This document shows positions 34,558-42,330 of a DNA stretch of 64,000 bases, in pieces. Position numbers and translations under genes: made by a program. Below the pieces are notes generated by a model. That model was not told the DNA's origin. It searched no databases and was given only the letters and a program-made list of their open reading frames with translations. Where the stretch lies: the NCBI RefSeq assembly GCF_008180615.1, contig NZ_VTEH01000015.1, positions 34,877-98,876 of the forward strand. Reading direction: 5' to 3'. The stretch comes from Rossellomorea vietnamensis (lineage in GTDB: Bacteria > Bacillota > Bacilli > Bacillales > Bacillaceae_B). How positions within the stretch are numbered: the first letter of the stretch is position 1; every line of letters starts with the position of its first letter.

Positions 34558-34929
34558 TTATTCTACGGTTGAACCGTATTTGATTTCATAAAGCATCTGC
34601 ATGACCCGCAAAAAGTCATCTTCAGAGAATTCTTTTGCTTTTCGCAGGATGAGCTTTGCTTTTTTCGTGCCAATCTCGCTGATCAGCTGTTCGATTTCAT
34701 GATCGATTCCTTGGGGATGGTTTTCCAGCAGTTCTTTTTCCAGCATTTCAGAAGCCGGAACATCAAGGACGGTAGACAGCTTCAGGATGGTTTGGGTATC
34801 AGGTATTTGGCTGCCGCTTTCATACTTTTCAATCGTTTTCTTTCCAAGTCTTGCCCGCATGGCTAATTCTTCTTGGCTGATATTCCGTTCTTCACGCAAT
34901 AACCTTAAATTTTGACCGAAATGAGACAT
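34558..34929 (-). CDS. XRE-family transcriptional regulator
   Basis: 123 residues. Cro/C1-type helix-turn-helix at residues 6-60: LRLLREERNISQEELAMRARLGKKTIEKYESGSQIPDTQTILKLS in sequence order, the recognition helix being around KKTIEKYE. The C-terminal part (about 65-123) is a helical dimerisation or sensing region with no named domain. ATG at 34929 behind GGAGGGATC. Targets unknown; no obvious partner toxin, prophage or metabolic operon adjoins it. Confidence 0.85.
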   Translation of the reverse strand: MSHFGQNLRLLREERNISQEELAMRARLGKKTIEKYESGSQIPDTQTILKLSTVLDVPASEMLEKELLENHPQGIDHEIEQLISEIGTKKAKLILRKAKEFSEDDFLRVMQMLYEIKYGSTVE

Positions 34930-35048
34930 ATAGATCCCTCCATCAAATTAACCTTTATACTATTATATTACCATGTAAGCACCATTATCAGTCATAGTAT
35001 CATTGAACAAAATGTGAGGAATCTGCTTTGCTGATTTAACGCTTCAAC

Positions 35049-35077
35049 GCACGATAAGGGACAGTCCCTTATCGTGC
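35049..35077. terminator. Perfect hairpin downstream of the symporter gene
   Basis: Thirteen-bp perfect stem GCACGATAAGGGA / TCCCTTATCGTGC with loop CAG, 9 bp after the stop of the SNF-family gene. T-tract is weak on both strands, so it may act as a 3' stabiliser instead. Confidence 0.6.
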
Positions 35078-35086
35078 TTTAAAGGG

Positions 35087-36430
35087 TTAAAGGATGTTCA
35101 TTGAGTTCAGAAAGACGGCTATAATGGCAATCGGAACGGCGAAGCGGATCAGGAAATAGAGCGTTTCAAACTGACCGTCAGACATGCCGGATCCTCTCTG
35201 CAGTTCTTCTTTTACATCGGACTTCTTCAATACATACGCAGTGAAGATGCTGATAAACAAGGCCCCGACTGGCAGGCCGATGTTGCTGGCGATAAAGTCG
35301 GCGAAGTCAAAAAATGATTTCCCGATGATTTGAAAATCGGTTAAGACTCCGAATGAGAGAGCACTTGGGATCCCGACAACAAATACAAGGGTACCCGCAA
35401 ACCAAGCAGACTTTCCGCGCTTCCGGGGATTGCCTCTTTCCAGGACGGCAACGATGATTTCAAGAATAGAGAAAGCGGATGTCAATGTAGCAAACAGCAG
35501 CAAAACGAGAAAGATGGCAAGGAACATCCCGCCGAACGCAATTTCGTTAAAGACCGCAGGAATGACGACAAAGACCAGTCCTGGTCCTACATCAGGCTGA
35601 AATCCCAGAGCGAAAACGGAAGGGAAGATGACCAGTCCGGCGAGTAATGAGATAAGGATATTCAATCCAGCGACACTGAAAGCGGAATTTGGCATGTTTT
35701 CTGTTTTAGGCAAATAGGAAGAGTAGGTGACCATTACAGAAATCCCGACGCTTAGGGCGAAAAAAGCTTGTCCCAAAGCAAGCAGAGCTGTCTCAGCCGT
35801 TAGATAGCTCCAGTCCGGCTGCAGCAAATAGCGTACTCCTTCCATTGCACCGTCCAATGTCAGTGAACGGACAACGAGGATAAGGAAAAGAACGAATAAA
35901 GCAGGCATCATGAATTTACTGGCTCGTTCAATGCCTGCTTTTATGCCTCCTTTTACGACAAAGACCGTCATAACCATGAAAATAAATTGAGCCAGCAGGA
36001 CTTCCCATGGCCGGCTGATAATGCTTTCGAACAAAGCTCCATATCCTTGCTGGGACATGCCGGTCAGACCTCCTGACAGGCTCCTCACCAGGTAAGAAAG
36101 AATCCATCCTCCTACCACACTGTAAAATGATAAAATAACCAATGAGATGAATGTACCGAAATAGCCTACCAGCGGCCAGAGTGAAGCAGGAGCAAGAGCC
36201 CGGTAAGAAGTGACCGCATCTCCGCCGCCGCGTCTTCCTATGACGAACTCAGCCAGCAGAATTGGGGTACCGATGAGTATAGTAAAAAGAATAAAGAGCA
36301 GGAAGAATACCCCGCCTCCATTGGTGCCGGCCATATAAGGGAATTTCCATATTGCGCCAAGTCCGATAGCGGAACCGGCTGCGGCCAGAATGAAGCCTAA
36401 TTTGGATGACCACTGATCACTGTTTTTCAA
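35087..36430 (-). CDS. Sodium-dependent symporter, SNF (neurotransmitter) family
   Basis: Na+-coupled amino-acid or small-amine importer of the LeuT type. 447 residues, about 12 helices. Family signatures: GFILAAAGSAIGLGAIWKFPYMAGTNGGG in helix 1 (about 11-39, contains the unwound Na+ site), LGQAFFALSVGISVMVTYSSYLP in helix 6, and FATLTSAFSILEIIVAVL in helix 8. Start TTG 36430 is preferred because AAGGAGAG lies 9 nt upstream; an earlier in-frame start overlaps that RBS. Substrate not deducible. Confidence 0.88.
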   Translation of the reverse strand: MKNSDQWSSKLGFILAAAGSAIGLGAIWKFPYMAGTNGGGVFFLLFILFTILIGTPILLAEFVIGRRGGGDAVTSYRALAPASLWPLVGYFGTFISLVILSFYSVVGGWILSYLVRSLSGGLTGMSQQGYGALFESIISRPWEVLLAQFIFMVMTVFVVKGGIKAGIERASKFMMPALFVLFLILVVRSLTLDGAMEGVRYLLQPDWSYLTAETALLALGQAFFALSVGISVMVTYSSYLPKTENMPNSAFSVAGLNILISLLAGLVIFPSVFALGFQPDVGPGLVFVVIPAVFNEIAFGGMFLAIFLVLLLFATLTSAFSILEIIVAVLERGNPRKRGKSAWFAGTLVFVVGIPSALSFGVLTDFQIIGKSFFDFADFIASNIGLPVGALFISIFTAYVLKKSDVKEELQRGSGMSDGQFETLYFLIRFAVPIAIIAVFLNSMNIL

Positions 36431-36529
36431 AGTTATTCTCTCCTTCCTCAAGATGATTTCACCATGTTACTATGATTTCCACTCAGTGTATAGACGATTT
36501 CTACTAATCAGATATATTTCCTTATAAAT

Positions 36530-36558
36530 TGAAACAATTATTGGAAAACAAGCGTTAA
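36530..36558 (+). promoter_or_regulatory. ECF-type promoter candidate of the sigma-factor operon
   Basis: TGAAAC, 17-bp spacer, CGTTAA resembles ECF promoters (TGAAAC-N16-CGTC/A). It lies 31 bp before the sigma gene, suggesting autoregulation. Confidence 0.45.
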
Positions 36559-36589
36559 ATGACAAAAGAAGAGAAAAGGAGGTCAGGAA

Positions 36590-37147
36590 ATGGAAGATGC
36601 TTTTCTTATTGGGGAGGCTCAAAATGGGAATTTATCTGCTTACAGCGAGCTGGTTAAGAGGTTTTCACCGGTTGTCGAACGCTTTGCGTTTCAATTGGGG
36701 GCTTCCCCCAGAGATATTCAGGACATTTCTCAAGAAGTTTTCATAAGAGTTTACCGATTTTTACATCAATTTACTCATTCAAAATTCACTACCTGGCTGT
36801 ATAAAATCACATTGAATGTAACGAGGGATTTTATAAAAAAAGAAAACCGCTACCTCTTCAAAGCAGAAAAGCTGGCTAAGGAACCCTTTCCCGCTGAAGA
36901 GCTTCCTGAAGACATGCTTTTCAAGGAAGAGGAGGAAAGGCTTCTTCATGAATGCATAAAAAAACTAGATGAAAAGTACCGAATCCCGATTATTCTCTAT
37001 TATTTTCATGATAAGAAGTACGAAGAGATCCAAGACATCCTTTCGTTGAATCTCTCGACTGTCAAGACCAGGCTGCTCAGAGGGAAGAACCTGCTGAAAA
37101 AAGCTCTTACAGAAGAAGAAAAGAAGGAGGGGAAGAAACATGGATGA
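36590..37147 (+). CDS. ECF-type RNA polymerase sigma factor
   Basis: 185-residue sigma-70 family member with only regions 2 and 4. Region 2 (about 10-85): YSELVKRFSPVVERFAFQLG, then DIQDISQEVFIRVYRFL and FTTWLYKITLNVTRDFIKKE (the -10 recognition helix). Region 4 (about 120-175): LDEKYRIPIILYYFHDKKYEEI and LSTVKTRLLRGKNLLKKAL. ATG at 36590 behind AAGGAGG. Overlaps the next gene by 8 nt, the usual layout of an ECF factor and its membrane-bound anti-sigma factor. Target regulon unknown. Confidence 0.9.
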   Translation: MEDAFLIGEAQNGNLSAYSELVKRFSPVVERFAFQLGASPRDIQDISQEVFIRVYRFLHQFTHSKFTTWLYKITLNVTRDFIKKENRYLFKAEKLAKEPFPAEELPEDMLFKEEEERLLHECIKKLDEKYRIPIILYYFHDKKYEEIQDILSLNLSTVKTRLLRGKNLLKKALTEEEKKEGKKHG

Positions 37148-38375
37148 TCAATCATTGAAAGAACGGATGAACAAGCTCAATGATCAGTATGAGAGGATGC
37201 CTGCTAAAACAGATGTATCTCAAGTTATGAAGGCCATCGAAAAAGAGCAAAAACCCGCAAAACAGAACCGGCCTGGCATTCATTGGCCATACGCTGCAAG
37301 CTTTATCGGTGTTCTGGTCATTGCCTCTATCCTGATGGTTCAATTTATTGGAGGAGAAAGCGCTGGATTGCTTAATGACAGGGAACAGGCGGAGATGCCG
37401 GCTTCAGACCCGGAGGAGATTGCCCATGAAATAGAAAGCCATTACACTATCCGAAAAACACAGGCGGTTGGAAGCCTTGGCATGACGGGAGAAGGATTCC
37501 GGCGATCAGAAATGGGAGGAGTTGCAGAAGAGTATGTTTCCTTCAATCTGCAGCAATTAAAAGAGGGAGAAGTGCCAGTACAGGACGGTAATCACTTGAA
37601 AAGAGTGAAGGAAAACCTGGATGATATGTTAAGAACACCTCAGCAAATTCTGTTTGATATAAAAGGAAAAACACTTACGGAAAAAGAAGCAGGTCAGTGG
37701 GTAAAGGAGTATCATAAGATCCAACAAGGGCTTTTGCCGATATATGAAGATGAAATGCTGAAATACAGAAAAGAGTGGGAGGAAGAGGCTTCAGATGGGA
37801 GCCTTGAGAGCCGCGATCTTTTGATGGATAGAGAGAGCAGCTACTCGGAGGAATTGATTCGATTGGTGGAAGGTGCAACGGACAATGGAATTTTACTAAC
37901 TTACTCAGAAGTTTCCGGGCATTTCCAGGCAGAAACTGATCTGGAATATATTTCATTCATACTTTCATCTTCTGAACTTCCCGATGCCTTTAGAAATGTC
38001 CTAAGACTAAAGAGTTTACCGGAAAGCCTGAATGACGGCATCATTACCACGAACTGGATGAGAGCGGGTGGAGACCTTCTTCTTTATGAAGAAACGCTTG
38101 AAGGTCTTCCTGAAGGCTCTGAATTTCTTGAAGAGTTCGAAATGGAATACAATACCTTGCTGAGGGCCTATATTAAAGGATCCCCTGCGCAGCCTCTTTT
38201 TCATGGAGATGGAACGTTGAAAGAGGATATAAAAGAATCCTTTGAGAAAATGATTGAGCTTCATCCTGATTCAGAAACTGTTGGACGAATCATGCCTTAC
38301 TATCAAAAGTTGAAAGAGAATGGTTTTACTGAACCTGCTCACTGGGATGAATTTTATTTGCCTTATGAACGTTAA
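37140..38375 (+). CDS. Putative anti-sigma factor / membrane sensor partner
   Basis: 411 residues, translationally coupled to the sigma gene. N-terminal cytoplasmic part of about 58 residues (MDDQSLKERMNKLNDQYERMPAKTD in order), one transmembrane helix at about 59-78 (AASFIGVLVIASILMVQFIG), and an acidic extracytoplasmic domain of about 330 residues rich in Glu, Leu and Tyr with no motif I recognise. The N-terminus lacks a His-x3-Cys-x2-Cys zinc anti-sigma motif. By position and topology it should hold the sigma factor inactive and sense an envelope signal, but this is inference. Confidence 0.75.
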   Translation: MDDQSLKERMNKLNDQYERMPAKTDVSQVMKAIEKEQKPAKQNRPGIHWPYAASFIGVLVIASILMVQFIGGESAGLLNDREQAEMPASDPEEIAHEIESHYTIRKTQAVGSLGMTGEGFRRSEMGGVAEEYVSFNLQQLKEGEVPVQDGNHLKRVKENLDDMLRTPQQILFDIKGKTLTEKEAGQWVKEYHKIQQGLLPIYEDEMLKYRKEWEEEASDGSLESRDLLMDRESSYSEELIRLVEGATDNGILLTYSEVSGHFQAETDLEYISFILSSSELPDAFRNVLRLKSLPESLNDGIITTNWMRAGGDLLLYEETLEGLPEGSEFLEEFEMEYNTLLRAYIKGSPAQPLFHGDGTLKEDIKESFEKMIELHPDSETVGRIMPYYQKLKENGFTEPAHWDEFYLPYER

Positions 38376-38455
38376 AATTAAGGGAAAAAACTGTTGTGAT
38401 GGATGTTTTATGATAGGTAAAACGGGAAAACTATCTAATAAGAAGTAGAGAACTT

Positions 38456-38484
38456 TTGCGTAAGCTTGCCAACTGTGATATAAT
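38456..38484 (+). promoter_or_regulatory. SigA promoter of yugI
   Basis: TTGCGT, 17-bp spacer, perfect TATAAT; 52 bp before the start codon. Confidence 0.75.
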
Positions 38485-38535
38485 TTATAATTGCGTAAAA
38501 AGGAGAAAATTTATATATAATTAGGAGTTGTTCCC

Positions 38536-38952
38536 ATGAGTACAAAATACGAAACAGGAAACGTTGTAACAGGTAAAGTAACAGGCATTCAGCCATACGG
38601 TGCATTTGTTGCTCTTGATGAAAATACACAAGGACTTGTTCATATTTCCGAAATCACACACGGATTCGTTAAAGATGTCAATGAGCATCTAAGTGTCGGA
38701 GATGAAGTTAATGTAAAAGTTTTATCAGTTGATGAAGCGGCAGGCAAAATCAGCCTTTCTATCCGCGCGACTGAAGAGCCTCCTGCAGAAGAGCCAAAAG
38801 CTGCAGCTGCTGTGAAAAAGCCTAAGCGCCGTCAAGGAAGCGTAAAACCTGCTCCGGCAACTGAAGCTGCTCCAACGGGCTTCAACACTCTTAAAGACAA
38901 GCTTGAAGAGTGGATCGAGCAATCCGAGCGTCAAGACCTTATCAAGAAGTAA
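38536..38952 (+). CDS. yugI: General stress protein 13 (S1 RNA-binding domain), YugI
   Basis: 138 residues. A single S1 domain occupies residues 5-76 (GNVVTGKVTGIQPYGAFVAL, GLVHISEIT, VGDEVNVKVLSVD, KISLSIRA), followed by a Pro/Ala/Lys-rich linker with KKPKRRQGSVK and a short amphipathic C-terminal helix DKLEEWIEQSERQDLIKK. YugI is a ribosome-associated RNA-binding stress protein; orthologues such as CvfD act as post-transcriptional regulators. ATG at 38536 behind TTAGGAGTTG. Good SigA promoter and terminator make it monocistronic. Confidence 0.92.
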   Translation: MSTKYETGNVVTGKVTGIQPYGAFVALDENTQGLVHISEITHGFVKDVNEHLSVGDEVNVKVLSVDEAAGKISLSIRATEEPPAEEPKAAAAVKKPKRRQGSVKPAPATEAAPTGFNTLKDKLEEWIEQSERQDLIKK

Positions 38953-38963
38953 TTTTTGAATGA

Positions 38964-39001
38964 GAACCGGAACCGGCTTTTTGCAGCCGGTTCTTTTTTT
39001 T
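38964..39001 (+). terminator. Intrinsic terminator after yugI
   Basis: GAACCGG / CCGGTTC stem (alternative AACCGGCT / AGCCGGTT) followed by eight or more T. Confidence 0.88.
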
Positions 39002-39062
39002 GTGTAAAAAAACTCTTCTTGTGAGTTTGGTTGTTATTTTTTGTGTCCCTTTTTGGCTTTTT

Positions 39063-40010
39063 GAGTGACACCAGAATGCACTTTTTGGGTGTCAGGTGTC
39101 CCTCGTCGTTTTCTTGAGTGACATCAGAATGCGCATTTTTGGTGTCAGGTGTTCCTCGTCGTTTTCTTGAGTGACACCAGCGTGCGATTTTTACGTGTTA
39201 GGTGTCCCTCGTGGTTTTCTTGAGTGACACCAGAATGCGATTTTTACGTGTTAGGTGTCACTCGTCGTTTTCTTGAGTGACACCAGCGTGCGATTTTTAC
39301 GTGTTAGGTGTCCCTCGTGGTTTTCTTGAGTGACACCAGAATGCGCTTTTTGGGTGTCAGGTGTTCCTCGTCGTTTTCTTGAGTGACACCAGCGTGCGAT
39401 TTTTACGTGTTAGGTGTCCCTCGTGGTTTTCTTGTGTGACACCAGAATGCACTTTTTGGGTGTTAGGTGTCCCTCGTCGTTTTCTTGAGTGACACCAGAA
39501 TGCGCATTTTTGGTGTCAGGTGTTCCTCGTCGTTTTCTTGAGTGACACCAGCGTGCGATTTTTACGTGTTAGGTGTCCCTCGTGGTTTTCTTGAGTGACA
39601 CCAGAATGCGCATTTTGGGTGTCAGGTGTCCCTCATCGTTTTCTTGAGTGACACCAAAATGCGCTTTTTTGGTGTCAGGTGTCCCTCGACGTCTTCCTGA
39701 GAGACACCAGAATGCGCTTTTTACTTGTCAGGTGTCACTCGTCGTTTTCTTGAGTGACACCAGAATGCACTTTTTGGGTGTTAGGTGTCCCTCGTCGTTT
39801 TCTTGAGTGACACCAGAATGCGCATTTTTGGTGTCAGGTGTTCCTCGTCGTTTTCTTGAGTGACACCAGAATGCGCTTTTGGGGTGTCAGGTGACCCTCG
39901 TTGTCTTCCTGAGAGATCTCAGCGTGCGATTTTTACATGTGAGGTGTTCCTCGTCGTCTTTTTGAGAAACACCAGCGTGCGTATTTTCTTATGTCAGGTT
40001 TCCCTCGTAC
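39063..40010. repeat. Tandem array G, 53-bp hairpin units (18 copies)
   Basis: GAGTGACACC or close variants begin at 39063, 39116, 39169, 39222 and every 53 bp to 39964, eighteen units with no indel. Each has a stem GAGTGACACC / GGTGTCACTC (often GGTGTCCCTC) around a loop with AGAATGCGCTTTTT or AGCGTGCGATTTTT, then CGTCGTTTTCTT. Several subtypes alternate. It separates yugI from a small membrane gene on the same strand. Confidence 0.95.
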
Positions 40011-40139
40011 AGGATATTGCGGAGTGAATCATCAGGCACCAAAATCCTCTGCTCACTATAGTCTTTTGAAAACCAAGTTTTTAAAAGACGGGGAAAAGGG
40101 TATAGAGTAATAGACACAAAATTGAAATGGAGGGTTACC

Positions 40140-40454
40140 ATGAAAAAATCGACTAAGGGTCTGATCGTGGGATCACTGGTTTCAGCAGGTGGAGCAGCAC
40201 TGGCTACGGCAGCCATCAAGAAGAAGAAAGGTGATGATCCTGAAGTGATAGAGGATACAGATATGAGAAACAGCAAGAAGATTGATCAGAGGGAAAGTCC
40301 CGATGCGGATAAAACAGACGAGGAAAAAGGCCTTACAGAATTGGACCACGCTTACCGAGCTGAATGGTCGGCAAATGGCTTTCCTCAGACACACCAGGCT
40401 ATGGAAGAGTTGAAAGAAGAAGACGAAAAAGACGAAGAAGATAAAAAAGAGTAA
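40140..40454 (+). CDS. Small membrane-anchored acidic protein
   Basis: 104 residues from ATG 40140, GGAGGG five nt upstream. N-terminus MKKSTKGLIVGSLVSAGGAALATAAI is a signal-like anchor (about 8-26) resembling YtxH-type small membrane proteins, then a highly charged Asp/Glu/Lys region with a more conserved-looking patch LDHAYRAEWSANGFPQTHQAMEEL near 73-96. Function unknown. Terminator shared with convergent rocR. Confidence 0.72.
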   Translation: MKKSTKGLIVGSLVSAGGAALATAAIKKKKGDDPEVIEDTDMRNSKKIDQRESPDADKTDEEKGLTELDHAYRAEWSANGFPQTHQAMEELKEEDEKDEEDKKE

Positions 40455-40520
40455 AGCAGCCCTGCCATTATTAGCAGCTGACTAGTCTAAATCTATAAGC
40501 AAGGAATCCCAACAACCAAT

Positions 40521-40552
40521 AAAGCAGCTGGCCCATTTCGGTCAGCTGCTTT
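40521..40552. terminator. Bidirectional terminator, small gene / rocR
   Basis: Ten-bp stem AAAGCAGCTG / CAGCTGCTTT, 12-base loop, T/A tracts on both sides. Confidence 0.88.
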
Positions 40553-40566
40553 ATTTTTATTCTTTT

Positions 40567-41976
40567 TTAATCTGGACGCCCAATATCAAATTTCTTGATT
40601 CGGTATTGCAGATTCTGCCTGCTCATCCCGAGGACTTTTGCCGTTTTGGTGACATTGTAGTCATGATGTAAAAGAGCTTTCTGAATGTAGTAGATTTCCG
40701 CCTGCGCCATGTACTCTTCCAGTGGTTTGATCTCTTTGTCTCCGTCAAACAGAAAATCTTCAGCATTCGTGTCCAGCTCCTTCTCACTTGAAAGCTGTGT
40801 CCGCTGCCTGAAATGGACTGGCAGCTGGGTGTAGCCGATGGTGTCTTCAGTGCCCATCAAATTAAAGGCGCCTTCAATGACATGTTCCAATTCGCGAACA
40901 TTCCCGGGCCAGTCATAGTTTTTGAATCTATCCAGCACGGAATCTTCCAAGCCCTTGATTTCCATGCCGAAAAGCCCGTTATATTTTTCGATGAAGAAAT
41001 GAATCAATGTTTCCAAATCACCCATTCTTTCCCGCAACGGTGGAATAAAGATGGAAACGACGCTGAGCTGATAGTAGAGTTCTTTCCGAAGTCTGCCCTC
41101 CGAAATGGCATCAATGGGATCTTCGTTTATGGTGCATATCATCCTGCATTCTATGGGGCTGCCGGCATCCGAGCCGAGCCGGCGGACTTTCTTCTCCCGC
41201 AATGCTCTTAACAGCTTTGTTTGCAGCGGCAGGCTCAGCGTATTGATTTCATCAAGAATCAATGTTCCGTTTCCAGCCTGTTCGAATAAGCCGGGGCTTT
41301 CAATGGTCTCTTCAGAAACCTTTTTATGAACACCGAATAACAATTCCTCCATTACAGAGTCGGGCAAAGCTGAACAGTTTTGATTGATCACAGGTTCCTT
41401 TGCCCGGGGGCTGCCGTTATGGATGCTCTGGGCGAAAAGTTCTTTACCCGTTCCTGTTTCACCTGAAATCAAGACAGGGGAAGAAGTCCTGGAAGCACGC
41501 CTGCCGTTTTCCACCACTTCCCTGAATCCGGAATCCTCTCCGATAATATGGTCAAATGTATAATGAAAATCTTCTTTCTTGCTGCGATTCTCGCGGATGA
41601 GTTTTTCCAATTTGGTAACATCGCGCGCAATTTCCATCGCCCCGGAAAGCACGCCGTCATGGAAAATAGGATAAGTGTTGTTAATGGTGGTGATCTCGCT
41701 GCCTTTTACATTAAAGTAAGTCTGCTTGACATTCAGCGCAGGGATTCCCGTACGCAGTACCTTCAGCAGGGTGCTCTCTTCGCCATAGTGAAATTGAAAG
41801 ACTTCTAGAAGGTTTTTATCGAGTACGTCCTCGACATCCATTCCCTCAATATTCATCATTTTTTGGTTATATATTATCGTTTTTCCTTCTGAGTTAATAA
41901 CATGAACGCCTGCATCGATAGAGTCCACTACTTTTTCATAGAGATATACTAACTCCTGCATCCCGTTCCCAAGCAT
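40567..41976 (-). CDS. rocR: RocR-type arginine/ornithine catabolism activator, GAFTGA loop replaced
   Basis: 469 residues with the enhancer-binding-protein layout: PAS sensor at about 12-115, AAA+ domain at 140-380 with Walker A GETGTGKE (172-179), Walker B GTLILDEI, and LRERMGDLE, then a Fis-type HTH at the C-terminus (HDYNVTKTAKVLGMSRQNLQYRIKK in order). RocR in B. subtilis activates roc operons with SigL (sigma-54). Here the sigma-54-contacting GAFTGA motif, expected after LLFGVHK, reads KVSEET. It is divergent from rocA, supporting the target assignment. ATG at 41976 behind AAAGGAGAG. Family and context are secure; dependence on sigma-54 is doubtful. Confidence 0.88.
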   Translation of the reverse strand: MLGNGMQELVYLYEKVVDSIDAGVHVINSEGKTIIYNQKMMNIEGMDVEDVLDKNLLEVFQFHYGEESTLLKVLRTGIPALNVKQTYFNVKGSEITTINNTYPIFHDGVLSGAMEIARDVTKLEKLIRENRSKKEDFHYTFDHIIGEDSGFREVVENGRRASRTSSPVLISGETGTGKELFAQSIHNGSPRAKEPVINQNCSALPDSVMEELLFGVHKKVSEETIESPGLFEQAGNGTLILDEINTLSLPLQTKLLRALREKKVRRLGSDAGSPIECRMICTINEDPIDAISEGRLRKELYYQLSVVSIFIPPLRERMGDLETLIHFFIEKYNGLFGMEIKGLEDSVLDRFKNYDWPGNVRELEHVIEGAFNLMGTEDTIGYTQLPVHFRQRTQLSSEKELDTNAEDFLFDGDKEIKPLEEYMAQAEIYYIQKALLHHDYNVTKTAKVLGMSRQNLQYRIKKFDIGRPD

Positions 41977-42199
41977 ATGGTTTCTCTCCTTTTTGTCTGC
42001 TTCCTCTGTAAAAGTTTCAGGAAAATTTCAAAGAATCAGGTTTATAAGTTTGAAAGGCTGTTTAACAGTGTAATAGTGTAATGTGCAAGATAGTTTTTCA
42101 GCAAGCGTTTGAAGCTTTTCATGAATGGACGAAAATCCACCTTCATACATATGAAGTTCAACCGTTTTTAAAGAATTGTAAAAAAATTAAACAAAAAGC

Positions 42200-42268
42200 T
42201 TGAAAAACGCAACTATCTTTTGCATTATTATATATGTAAGGGTTTTCCGAATGCAAATATTTTTTGCG
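42200..42268 (+). promoter_or_regulatory. Candidate rocA control region: two RocR-like dyads and a SigA-like promoter
   Basis: Two dyads share GCAA-N7-TTGC: 42209-42223 and 42253-42267, centres 44 bp apart. Extended to 8+1+8 bp they resemble RocR upstream activating sites (ATGCAAAA-type half-sites). The first dyad sits between TTGAAA (42200-42205) and CATTAT (42223-42228), spacer 17, a SigA-like promoter. A sigma-54 element is not convincing (best is GG-N10-GC at 42241-42254). Confidence 0.4.
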
Positions 42269-42330
42269 CTTCTAATCCTTCATAAAATGAAAATACTAAT
42301 TTTTTATTCTAGATAAAGGGGGAAATGAAT

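Noticed and set aside
42241..42254. Sigma-54 promoter at rocA
   Set aside because: Only GG and GC at the right spacing are kept; the remaining -24/-12 positions do not fit.
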